Of a stretch of DNA of 24,676 bases, positions 1-8,883 are shown piece by piece. Source of the DNA: Syncephalis plumigaleata (Eukaryota > Zoopagomycota > Zoopagomycetes > Zoopagales > Piptocephalidaceae); contig JAIXMF010000196.1 in the NCBI GenBank assembly GCA_025201365.1, positions 1 to 24,676 on the forward strand, in the 5' to 3' direction. How positions within the stretch are numbered: the first letter of the stretch is position 1; every line of letters begins with the position of its first letter. A program made the translations under genes and the position numbers. The notes beneath the pieces are model-generated. The model searched no databases and was not told the origin of the DNA. It saw nothing but the letters and a program-made list of their open reading frames with translations.

Positions 1-157
1 AGTCAATTGATTCACATTGTACAAGCAGGGATGGCCATTAATATTGACATGTATGTATGTATGTATCTTTGTATTCTACTAAATTATCACATGTAACTGA
101 CAAGTCATCAAGTAATGACTACACGACTATTACCATACATATTATTGTATAAACATC

Positions 158-163
158 TTTATT
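158..163 (-). terminator. Poly(A) signal of the RBR gene
   Basis: AATAAA on the minus strand about 23 nt beyond the RBR stop codon. The position suits a fungal 3' end, but the motif is common in AT-rich DNA. Confidence 0.4.
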
Positions 164-185
164 ATGGCTCTATTAATAAATTAGG

Positions 186-1719
186 TTATGGCAGTACCAT
201 ATGACTGTGTCGTCTCGACGATACTGATCGAGTGATGATACGACGCATGCCAGACATGTTAGGAATGATGCGTGGCATACTCCAACGACTACGCTGCCAT
301 GATTTACGCTTTGTCGACGTTAATTGACTAATATCATAGGTCATTAGCTCGTCGACCGCTTCCTCCACTTGGTCACCTTCCTCTTCAGGCCAGTGGATAC
401 TGTCGTTAAGCGTGCAACCCGACAATAGACACTTGGAGGTTGTCGTGTCCCATTTACCGCCACATCGATAACAACTATTAGTAAGAAAGGAATAAATAAA
501 AAGATACCATTCGGATTTGTTAATGATTCTGCGTTAAATGTATAATGTTAATGACGTACAATTCATGCGAGCACAAACAATTAGTCGAGGATCTATCCGT
601 TTTATGACCGGATATCATAGTATTACACCCTTGACAACGATGACAGCCACTCCGTCCGACGGCTTCGCTCTTACTTCTCACCGCCAGTTGTTTGGATGGT
701 GCGCTAATTGGTTCGCTTTGACGACGTGCCACCGACCATTGATTTGAATTCGTATTCGAGTTTGTATTCAGATTAGAACACGGGAATCCGATATGATTTG
801 CGGTGGTACACTTGACACAGAACTTGAATCCACACTGCGAACAAAAGATAGAGCTATCCCAAGAGAAGGATTGCGATGCGGTTGGCATCAATGTTGCTCG
901 ACACGTCTTGTTAGGACATAGAATGGTACGAGTCATCGTGGGTTTAGCTTCCGTTTCACCACGCCATTGTACTAGTAAATGCGGGTCAATTATTCGTGCT
1001 ACATCCTCGGTATTGGTGGTGATTTCGTGTGTACACTTGGGAATCGGACAATGCAGCAATGTCGTGGTGTAGCCACCACGTTTAACGTATAATTCAACGT
1101 AACGTTTTATGCACTCATGACAGTAAGCATGGCCACATGACAGTAAAAGTGCAGCTTTGACCGTGTCGTCTTTGATAATATGCTTGGTCGATTTTCTTCT
1201 TACCGTGGATAACGAGGCATTAGTGGCTACCAAGTCGAAACATATGGCACACTCGTAATGTGAACGAGATGGCAAATCTTTATCATTATTATCATCAGCA
1301 TCGCCAGCATCGGCATCACTTTCCGCATAAGCATCGCCAAATGGATTATCACCTTGTCGCTGATCATGTAACATCCGTTCTTTTTCAACAGATTGTTGCT
1401 TTGACGAGGAAGAGGAGGAGGAGACGGAAAATGAGCGAAATCGAAGTGATTGCAATTTGCCATAAAATTGCTTGCCTGATATACTGGGAAAACGCAGTCT
1501 AGATCGCTTTGCAGTGAGCACTTGTCCACTTTCAGCAGCTGGCTCTTGTTCTGTCTTTGACTTTCTCAGTACAGGTCGAGTGCGTTGATTCCTCTCTACA
1601 TCCTCGCTAGCGGCAGTGGTGGTAGTCGCTCGTCGTATGAGACGACGTGGCCTACTATCGCTATTACTATCGGTAATAGTTTCATGCTTTTGTGCATTCT
1701 TCTTTCTAATCAATGGCAT
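186..1719 (-). CDS. RBR (RING1-IBR-RING2) E3 ubiquitin ligase-like protein, catalytic Cys missing
   Basis: Two exons, 1719-560 and 474-186, joined across an 85-nt intron (559-475: GTACGT donor, TACTAATAG branch and acceptor). The join restores the end of RING2 (HEFCYRCGGKW) and gives 482 aa. Residues 1-150 are basic and Ser-rich, then acidic. RING1 spans about 157-229 (CAIC, CGHAYCHEC, CPIPKC), with a long loop between the second and third ligands. The IBR spans about 268-314 (CPNKTC, CSQCGFKFCVKC, H, C). RING2 runs from 362 (CQGC) to 391 (CLC, FCYRC). RBR ligases pass ubiquitin through a RING2 cysteine about ten residues after the second zinc ligand. Here 366-380 contain no Cys, so HECT-like transfer is doubtful although zinc ligands look intact. 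The ATG at 1719 is the first in frame. Family call firm; activity and substrate unknown. Confidence 0.85.
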
Positions 1720-2651
1720 TGTAATACAAGTGCTTCAATGAACGAGAACAATAAAAATCAATGATAAACAAGTACAAAAATTAAAAGAGATATACAATTG
1801 AAATAAGAAGAAGAAGACGAGGAAGACGAAGAAGTGGCAGACAAGCAATAAAGCAATACACAGAAACAAGCACGAATACACGAGAATGGATGGACAAAAA
1901 GTGGGGCAAATGCCCTTATCGTTCTGTAACTTTATACCACCACCACTCTCGACCCAGCCTAGTTTTTCATTCATTAATGAACCGGTTTGTACAAGCATAG
2001 GCGTCATTGCTGATACATACCCACGTACACGTACATCCACACACATTTAAGCCTATCAAATTGTAGGAGTCACAGTTGACTCGGCGATGAGCATGGTATT
2101 TATTGCAAAAAAACCAGTAGAATTGAAATTGTAACACTAGAAGCGTAAGGATCATCATTATTATTGGCTGAGCCTATACAATAAAGGTAATTTATTAATA
2201 ATAATAATATTGTTGTGATGCTTATTCATGACCTGAACAAGAGCGTGGTGCAATATAAAAAGAGGAAGAAGAAGAAGAAGAAAAGGAAGAAGTAAGGATG
2301 AATAAAAGTGTAGCGAGCACAACAAGGACTAATTTAACGTTGAAAATTATAACGCAAGTGCGTATGTTAATGTCCTACGAGAACAATGATGGGATCACCC
2401 CGGCCCGCCAGCAGGCCATAATAAACGATCAGTGGAAAGACAGAAAGATAATGACAAAAAGAAAAGTAATTGCCATCGATCGTCTCCCTTCCAACAATAG
2501 TAATATTACCAATAAACTTATGGATAGAGTCGAGCTTTTTTTATAGTTTTTTACGCGATTATGTTGGACTAACAGTAGTCATTGTACAACAACGAGAGTG
2601 TGTCAACAATCATTGTAATACAATTCAGTCTAGTAATACTAAGCTGGACTT
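1720..2651. other. Intergenic, no convincing gene
   Basis: AT-rich spacer between the RBR start and the stop of the secreted repeat protein. It holds purine runs built from GAA/GAAG (about 1805-1835 and 2260-2292) and AATAAT runs near 2195-2210. An 82-codon frame at 2298-2546 (+) has no recognisable domain and an ordinary composition. I do not call it a gene. Confidence 0.5.
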
Positions 2652-2896
2652 TTAGTATTTCTTGTCATCATGATCCTTCTTGTCGTCGTGATCATATCCG
2701 TGGTCCTTCTTGTCATCATGATCCTTCTTGCCGTCGTGATCATATCCGTGGTCCTTCTTGTCATCATGATCCTTCTTGTCATCATGATCCTTCTTGTCAT
2801 CGTGATCATATCCGTGGTCCTTCTTGTCGTCATGATCCTTCTTGTCGTCGTGATCATATCCGTAGTCCTTCTTGTCGTCGTGACCATAGCCATGCT
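2652..2896 (-). repeat. Coding tandem repeat, His-Asp-Lys tail
   Basis: Imperfect tandem units encoding HGYDHDDKKD followed by one or two HDDKKD units, continuing to the stop codon of the secreted repeat protein. Unit order and number are irregular, as expected for slippage or unequal crossing-over. Confidence 0.8.
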
Positions 2897-3863
2897 CGTG
2901 GTGTTCGTCATCCTTCGATGTCTTACACTTGTCATTTACGCAGTTCCAGCTCTTGCCGTGACCATCTTTTACGGCAGTTCCCTCGCTAATATCTTTACCG
3001 TTCCAATGGCCACCTTGCCAGTTGGCACCATTGCCATGACCATCAGCAGCTACACCGGCACTCCATGAGTTGGGCTCATTGCGTCTCTTCAAGTCGTGGA
3101 CATCATTCCAGCTCTTGCCGTGTCCGTGCTCGAAAGCGGTTCCTTCGCTGACCTTGCGTCCATTCCAGACACCACCCTGCCAGTTGGCACCGTTACCGTG
3201 TTCATCCACAGCAACACCGGCACTCCATGAGTTGGGCTCATTGCGTCTCTTCAAGTCGTGGACATCATTCCAGCTCTTGCCGTGTCCGTGCTCGAAAGCG
3301 GTTCCTTGGCTGATCTTGCGTCCATTCCAGACACCACCTTGCCAGTTGGCACCATTGCCATGACCGTCAGCGGCAACGCCGGCACTCCATTCGTTGTTGT
3401 GGTGGTGGTCGTGATCATGTTCGTCACGGCGTACTAGCTCATGAACAGTGCTCCAGCTCTTACCGGCACCGTTATGGAATACTGTGCCTTGGCTGACATC
3501 ACGTCCTGCCCAGTGGCCTCCGTGCTTATTGCCATTAAGACCGTGACCATTGTCGAATGCACCGCCATGCCACGAGTCGTGATGTCCGTCATCGCGGCGT
3601 GCTAGTTTGGCGTCACCATAACCATAGTAGTCGTTGTGTTCATCGTGGTGTGGCTTATCATCGTGATGCTTATATCCATCATCGTGGTGTCCATTGTCGT
3701 GGTGACCATGTCCATGTCCATCGCCATGATGATGTCCGTCATATTGACCCTTGTAGGTGTAATCCGGAGTAGCCACACCATCGGGTGTTGGTAGTGCGAA
3801 AACGCCAACGTTGGCCACGGCGGCGTTCAACAATAGGACAGCGGCAGCGAGTTTGCAGTACAT
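2652..3863 (-). CDS. Secreted Kex2-type repeat pro-protein with His/Asp/Lys tail
   Basis: Single exon, 403 aa from the ATG at 3863, which opens a clear signal peptide (MYCKLAAAVLLLNAAVANVGVFA, residues 1-23 in two blocks: 1-10 and 11-23). An in-frame ATG 16 codons upstream would bury that peptide, so I prefer 3863. Residues 44-85 are His/Asp/Gly-rich. Four related repeats follow, about 91-144, 147-204, 208-258 and 262-313. Shared motifs are W-S-A-G-V-A, GANWQGG-W-NG, S-(Q/E)-GTAFEHGHGKSW. They are separated by ARR (90), VRR (146), KRR (207) and KRR (261), typical Kex2 sites. The last repeat has the only two mature cysteines (308, 313). The tail 319-403 is tandem HGYDHDDKKD/HDDKKD. This matches the general plan of fungal Kex2-processed repeat proteins; I know no named homologue. 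The acidic-His tail could bind metal (inference). Confidence 0.8.
   Translation of the reverse strand: MYCKLAAAVLLLNAAVANVGVFALPTPDGVATPDYTYKGQYDGHHHGDGHGHGHHDNGHHDDGYKHHDDKPHHDEHNDYYGYGDAKLARRDDGHHDSWHGGAFDNGHGLNGNKHGGHWAGRDVSQGTVFHNGAGKSWSTVHELVRRDEHDHDHHHNNEWSAGVAADGHGNGANWQGGVWNGRKISQGTAFEHGHGKSWNDVHDLKRRNEPNSWSAGVAVDEHGNGANWQGGVWNGRKVSEGTAFEHGHGKSWNDVHDLKRRNEPNSWSAGVAADGHGNGANWQGGHWNGKDISEGTAVKDGHGKSWNCVNDKCKTSKDDEHHEHGYGHDDKKDYGYDHDDKKDHDDKKDHGYDHDDKKDHDDKKDHDDKKDHGYDHDGKKDHDDKKDHGYDHDDKKDHDDKKY
3059..3382 (-). repeat. 162-nt tandem coding repeat
   Basis: Two adjacent, nearly identical 162-nt (54-codon) units start at about 3059 and 3221. Each codes a KRR-NEPNSWSAG...SWNDVHDL module of the secreted pro-protein. 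Flanking modules are more diverged, so these two are the most recent duplication. Confidence 0.8.
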
Positions 3864-3910
3864 GGTGGTTATCAAGTAGAAGTATTCAAACAAAAAAACA
3901 AAGTTGAACA

Positions 3911-3942
<32 letters not shown>

Positions 3943-3946
3943 GTTG
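3911..3946. repeat. (TGAT)n/(TGGT)n microsatellite
   Basis: Tetranucleotide tandem repeat within the likely 5' UTR of the secreted repeat protein, about 50-80 nt upstream of its ATG. Confidence 0.85.
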
Positions 3947-4072
3947 TTTAGTTGATTGTTAGCTTGCCAGCCAGCTGACGAAAGAATTCAGTAGTTGTTG
4001 TTGTTGGAGGTTGCAAAGCAAAGGTGAGTATGAGATGATGCTGAATAAATGGAATGGTAACATTAGCGACGG

Positions 4073-4082
4073 TATTTATATA
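4073..4082 (-). promoter_or_regulatory. TATA-like box of the secreted repeat protein
   Basis: TATATAAATA on the minus strand, about 210 nt upstream of the chosen ATG. It implies a 5' UTR of roughly 170-180 nt rich in CAA and CAAT. No mapped transcript supports it. Confidence 0.45.
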
Positions 4083-4727
4083 CAAAATTGTCCGTGTATG
4101 TATGTATAAATGTGTGGGGTATTAATCTCTACATTATACTGCATAGTCACTTGTTATTCCAAGCCCAAGGTTGTCAACGGTCAATATGATCTTGCCTAGC
4201 CTTTTTTCTTTCGTTAAAATAAGTATAATAATAGGAATAATAACAGGAATAATAAGAATAATGCAATTCATACCATTTGGCTTGTCGCATTCTAGTATGC
4301 AGGCTCATGTATGTACGACAAGCCAAAAGGAGTCAAGTAGAGGAAATGATACAAGCTGCACTACAAGCCATAAAATAACGACAAAGAGGAAGGAGCAAGC
4401 CATTGATAAGATGTCCACTTGCTCTACTGATGCCATGAATCTATCGTAGAATGGTAATTTAGTTGCATCGAGGCATGTACTTTAGATGTTGATTACATTT
4501 CACGGTGTTTTCTATCGTTAATGATCTTATTGCCAATAGGAATGGAAATAAACGGCATGTCTCGTAATGATAATACGAGCAATTAGATCAACTATAAAGA
4601 CATTTCAATGGTGTACAATACAATATTGACCACGTTACACAATGACCGGTTGATCTACGTGGCGAACTATTGTGGTAGTCATTACTACTGCTATTCCAAT
4701 TTCTTTTTCCTTACCCTTTCCGTCACC

Positions 4728-6482
4728 ATGAACGTTATTCCCAGTGTTATCGTTGAACGTATCGCCATATACGCCGATACCAATTCACTAGTAGCACTAG
4801 CAGCATGTTGTCGACAGCTCTGGTGGCACATTACTCAGCTGCAGCCTATTTGGATGCATCGATACCAGGAGTATTATAAATTTAAGGATGATAAGGAGGC
4901 TGCGTGGATATCGTGGTATACAAAGACATTACGTATATCATCGTCATTGTCGTCATCTGCATCGTCTGCATCGCCTGCATCATTGAGGCTTGCCTATAGA
5001 AGTGTAGAAAATAAGCACTACAATATCAATTGGTTTCACGCATTATGCCATCGACGTACTACCGATGCCAATTGGTTTAGAAATCAATCGAAACACCTAC
5101 AGAGTATCATTACCACACGCGAGCATACTAGAGTAGTGGTATTGCAGAGGATCCTAATCAAAGATACGATTCTACACAAATGTCGAGTGATCGAGCAATG
5201 CCAACCATTGGAGGGAACAAATGACGCTCGATTCTGGCGTTTATGTACACCATGCTATACGGGATTCGATCCTGACATTACAGTCAAGAATATTTCGATA
5301 TCGGATAAATATCTATTAATGTTTATTAGTCATCCTGAGGGATCGTCGAGTGACTATCAGCTACCAGGTAGTATACTCGTGTGGCCCGTCAATCGTATAG
5401 CCACTATGCCACCACGCTGCCTCACCTATCCCTACAATGGTAGTGTGAACATTCGTGGTTGCTGGGCCATGTTCAACTATTCGGTTAAGAAGCCGGATTC
5501 ACGCAAGGTCGAAGCGGTCATTATTCATGTGCTGAACCTTAACACCGGTCGCGTATGCATTAACACGTTCAATAGCGTGGTAACCTGGTCGTTCATACAA
5601 CGTATCACCAATGACACGGTGACCGTGATTCGTGTATCATTTGAAGGATTCCACTTTGCCACTCCAGTAAAATGGAGTGTATGGGAGTTCTCTAACATTC
5701 TTGTATCGGATACACCACGCTGTTTAATGAAGGGCAGTTTCGTCGTGAGTGGATTCAACGATTTAACACCGTTAATGGAAAGACTAGACGACGATCGAAT
5801 TATTGTAAGATGCCTCGCTTTCCGTAATAATAATAATGACAATGGTGATGATGGTGGTGGTCAATCGATCAACGACGATATGAGCAATAATAATACTAAT
5901 AATAATACGAATACATTAACACTGGCAGTTATTTCAACACGTAGTAGTAATACAAATAAAGTGCTACATGATCAGCAACCAGTATGGTCGCGTAATATTT
6001 TAATGAAATCGGCAAAACCGCTCATTTCATTGAATCGAGTGATCGTCGTGACGAGAGATGGTTGCACAGTCTACGATTTGGATAATGGCGATGCATTGGC
6101 ATTCACTCCCATGGATACCATTCAATCATTGCTTCATGAACACTGTTTGGCCAATGCTCATTATCATCTACGAATGACGGCAAGCTACATACAAGGATAC
6201 GTTTTGTGCGAGTCAATCGATAACACATCGTATGTGGCGGTGGATCCAATACACACAGAACGCTCCGGAAAGCTAAGGTTAGCCTACGTATTCGAGCATT
6301 ACAACATAAAAGCATCGCAATCAATGCTTATCGAGAATCTTTGGGATAAACAATACTACGCTAAACTGTTGAGAATTCCATCTCCTAATGGAAAGAAATT
6401 GGAACTAAGGATTAGTACCGTGTGCGTACTTGTTATCGAATGCAACGGACAATACAAAGTACTTGATTTCTCCTTCCCATAG
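4728..6482 (+). CDS. F-box protein of unknown target
   Basis: Uninterrupted frame, 584 aa from the ATG at 4728. The context CACCATG is good and the F-box starts at once: residues 2-46 contain IPSVIVERIAIYADTNSLVALAACCR, split here as IPSVIVERIAIYA and DTNSLVALAACCR, then LWWHITQLQPIW. An upstream in-frame ATG (4608) would add 40 non-conserved residues. F-box proteins link substrates to Skp1-Cullin-F-box ubiquitin ligases. The remaining ~530 residues show no repeat family I can name. They include alternating hydrophobic strands, such as a VTVIRVSFEGFHF segment, that could form a beta-propeller (inference). An Asn/Gly/Asp low-complexity insert lies at about 367-398. No introns are needed. Confidence 0.75.
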   Translation: MNVIPSVIVERIAIYADTNSLVALAACCRQLWWHITQLQPIWMHRYQEYYKFKDDKEAAWISWYTKTLRISSSLSSSASSASPASLRLAYRSVENKHYNINWFHALCHRRTTDANWFRNQSKHLQSIITTREHTRVVVLQRILIKDTILHKCRVIEQCQPLEGTNDARFWRLCTPCYTGFDPDITVKNISISDKYLLMFISHPEGSSSDYQLPGSILVWPVNRIATMPPRCLTYPYNGSVNIRGCWAMFNYSVKKPDSRKVEAVIIHVLNLNTGRVCINTFNSVVTWSFIQRITNDTVTVIRVSFEGFHFATPVKWSVWEFSNILVSDTPRCLMKGSFVVSGFNDLTPLMERLDDDRIIVRCLAFRNNNNDNGDDGGGQSINDDMSNNNTNNNTNTLTLAVISTRSSNTNKVLHDQQPVWSRNILMKSAKPLISLNRVIVVTRDGCTVYDLDNGDALAFTPMDTIQSLLHEHCLANAHYHLRMTASYIQGYVLCESIDNTSYVAVDPIHTERSGKLRLAYVFEHYNIKASQSMLIENLWDKQYYAKLLRIPSPNGKKLELRISTVCVLVIECNGQYKVLDFSFP

Positions 6483-6824
6483 TCAAACGGTATATATGTA
6501 CACATATTAATAAATGAAATACTGACTTTAATATAAACAAGTTGATTGCAAACTAGCAACTACATTATTATTTTATATATGATGTCATCAAGTACAGTGG
6601 ATGAACACGCGATTGAATTCCGATTCAAAATGGACAAGAGTAAAATAAAACAAAAATAAAAAATAACAAAAATAGCACATGCGATCGGGCTTATCTTTCA
6701 TCTTTTTTCTTCCTCCTCCTCCTCTTTCTCTTCTTCTTCGTCTACTTCCCTGACCCGCTTTTCTTCACGTTACGCTTCAATTGAACGCGAATTGCTAAGC
6801 CTTCCTCTTCCTCTTCTTATCAAG
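6483..6824. other. F-box 3' end and GMP synthase promoter
   Basis: AT-rich first half, then a long pyrimidine tract (about 6693-6750, CTT/CCT repeats) directly upstream of the GMP synthase start. Such tracts are common in promoters and 5' UTRs of strongly expressed fungal genes. No gene is seen. Confidence 0.5.
6509..6514 (+). terminator. Poly(A) signal of the F-box gene
   Basis: AATAAA 27 nt beyond the F-box stop codon. Confidence 0.5.
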
Positions 6825-8668
6825 ATGGCCGATCTTCAACAGCCCAACGTACCCGGTGTCACTACCGAGGTACACTCCATGTATGACACCATTTTAATCC
6901 TTGACTTTGGCTCGCAATACTCTCACCTTATTACACGTCGTGTACGTGAGGCTGGCGTTTATTGTGAACTCTTGCCCTGCACCCAAAAAATAGACGAACT
7001 TCATTTCAAGCCAACTGGTATGTATGCCTATATATACATATATATATATATATCGTCACCTATCCTTATTATTATTACTACTACTATTTCTCGTAGTAAT
7101 AGTTATTGAACTAGTTTGTTAACACATTTTCTTTCCTTTATTATTTCGTTATTAGGTGTTATTCTATCCGGCAGTCCTTACTCCGTCTACGATAAAGATG
7201 CTCCCCGTGTTGATCCAAAGGTATTCGAGTTGGGCGTACCTGTACTAGGTATTTGCTATGGTCTTCAGGTAATGAATAGAAGATGTTTTATTTAATAATA
7301 ATGCTAATAATAATGAAAATCGTTAAACATGTAATCTAGGAAATTGCCTGGAATCATGGTGGCAAAGTAGATCCTCATGATAAGCGAGAATACGGACATG
7401 CTATCGTTAACGTGACACATCATGACAACCATCCCGTGGCCAACCTTCTATTCGACGGCGTTAACACAACAACCAAAGTATGGATGAGTCATGGTGATCA
7501 ATTGAGCGTGCTACCACCAGGTTTCCGTATTATCGGCCATACATCCACGGCACCATACGCGGCCATTGCCCATGAGGAGAAACTACTCTACGGTATTCAA
7601 TTCCATCCGGAAGTAACGCACTCGGAGCAAGGACCATTGATTCTACGTAACTTTGTAATTAACGTGTGCAAATGCCGTAACAACTGGTCCATGGACTCGT
7701 TTGTCGATAAGGAGATCGAACGTATTCGTGCCATTGTCGGCCCTACAGCCGAGGTGGTCGGTGCCGTTAGCGGCGGTGTCGATAGCACGGTGGCAGCCAA
7801 GATCCTACAGACCGCCATCGGTGATCGATTCCACGCCATTCTAGTGGATAACGGTGTGATGCGTCTTAACGAGTGCGCCACCGTTAAGGCGCAATTAGCC
7901 GATCATCTCGGTATCAACCTAAAGGTGGTCGATGCAAGCGAGGAGTTCCTCGGTCTATTGAAAGGAGTGACCGACCCTGAGAAGAAGCGTAAAATCATTG
8001 GCAACACATTTATCAACGTGTTCGAGCGTGAGGCGGCCGCCATTGACGAGGAGAACGCGAAGAAAGGACGAGGCAAGATTGAATACCTACTCCAGGGTAC
8101 ACTCTACCCGGATGTCATTGAAAGCATTTCGTTCAAGGGACCGTCGGCCACCATTAAGACACATCACAATGTGGGCGGTCTCCTCGAGGATATGCGACTC
8201 AAGCTTATCGAACCGCTACGCGAGCTGTTCAAGGATGAAGTACGCGCCTTGGGACAACTATTGAAGATTGACGAGGAACTCGTGTGGCGTCATCCATTCC
8301 CCGGACCCGGTCTAGCCATTCGTGTACTAGGCGAGGTGACCGCATCTCAAGTGGAGATCTGTCGTCAAGCCGACGACATTTACATTGGTGAAATTAAGAA
8401 GGCAGGCCTTTACCGTAAGATCTCCCAGGCTTACGCTGCATTGTTGCCTGTACGCTCGGTCGGTGTTATGGGCGATCAGCGTACTTACGAGCAAGTGATC
8501 GCTCTACGTGCCGTTGAAACCACCGACTTTATGACGGCCGACTGGTTCCCCATGCCAGTAGACGTGTTGAAGCGTATTAGTCAACGTATTATTAACGAGG
8601 TGCGTGGTGTTAATCGAGTAGTTTACGATGTAAGTTCCAAGCCTCCTAGTACCATTGAATGGGAGTAG
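6825..8668 (+). CDS. GUA1: GMP synthase (glutamine-hydrolysing)
   Basis: Three exons: 6825-7017, 7156-7268 and 7340-8668, 544 aa, the usual length. The enzyme aminates XMP to GMP using glutamine and ATP, the last step of guanine nucleotide synthesis, in the cytosol. N-terminal class I amidotransferase domain: [12 protein letters not shown] near 24-35, nucleophile Cys98 in GICYGLQ, and partners His191/Glu193 in FHPE. ATP pyrophosphatase domain: P-loop SGGVDS at 246-251. The C-terminal domain has [18 protein letters not shown] and the conserved terminus KPPSTIEWE. Intron 1 (138 nt) carries a TA microsatellite; intron 2 is 71 nt. The start at 6825 (MADLQQ) is preferred to an in-frame ATG 11 codons upstream because it leads directly into the family's N-terminus. 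Confidence 0.97.
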
Positions 8669-8672
8669 GTAC

Positions 8673-8737
8673 GACACACACACACAAACAGACAAACAGA
8701 CAGACAGACAAACAAACAAACAGACAAATATATACAC
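8673..8737. repeat. (CA)n / (CAGA)n microsatellite
   Basis: Compound repeat of CA and ACAG/ACAA units immediately after the GMP synthase stop, in its 3' UTR. Confidence 0.85.
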
Positions 8738-8805
8738 ACATGACATGTTTATCTAGAGTATATAAGCTAAAGCTTTAGATTTCTTGTTATCTCTCTTTCT
8801 TTTTG

Positions 8806-8811
8806 AATAAA
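8806..8811 (+). terminator. Poly(A) signal of GMP synthase
   Basis: AATAAA about 138 nt beyond the stop. It lies between convergent genes: the next minus-strand stop is at 8884. Confidence 0.45.
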
Positions 8812-8883
8812 TCATGTTTCAAATTATCATGTAATTGTATTAAAGAAAGGAAATAATAATAATAATAATGTTGTAGTTATCGT

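Larger units (their letters stand above)
3864..4727. other. Divergent intergenic region (secreted repeat protein / F-box gene)
   Basis: Holds the presumed promoters of two divergent genes. It includes a TGAT-type microsatellite, a minus-strand TATA-like box, and AATA runs. A 92-codon plus-strand frame at 4171-4449 has no domain and I reject it. An in-frame ATG at 4608 could extend the F-box protein by 40 residues. Confidence 0.5.

Noticed and set aside
1735-2158. Minus-strand frames with hydrophobic stretches upstream of the RBR gene
   Set aside because: Hydrophobicity comes from translating purine/pyrimidine runs. There is no conserved motif and the frames overlap each other.
2298-2546. 82-codon plus-strand frame
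   Set aside because: No domain, no clear signal peptide and no splice context. The length is expected by chance in this region.
3974-3984. CTGACGAAA, resembling part of a hammerhead ribozyme core
   Set aside because: No stem II between CTGANGA and GAAA, and no matching stem III or cleavage site nearby.
4171-4449. 92-codon plus-strand frame
   Set aside because: Built on AATA repeats, with no domain. It lies in the divergent promoter region.
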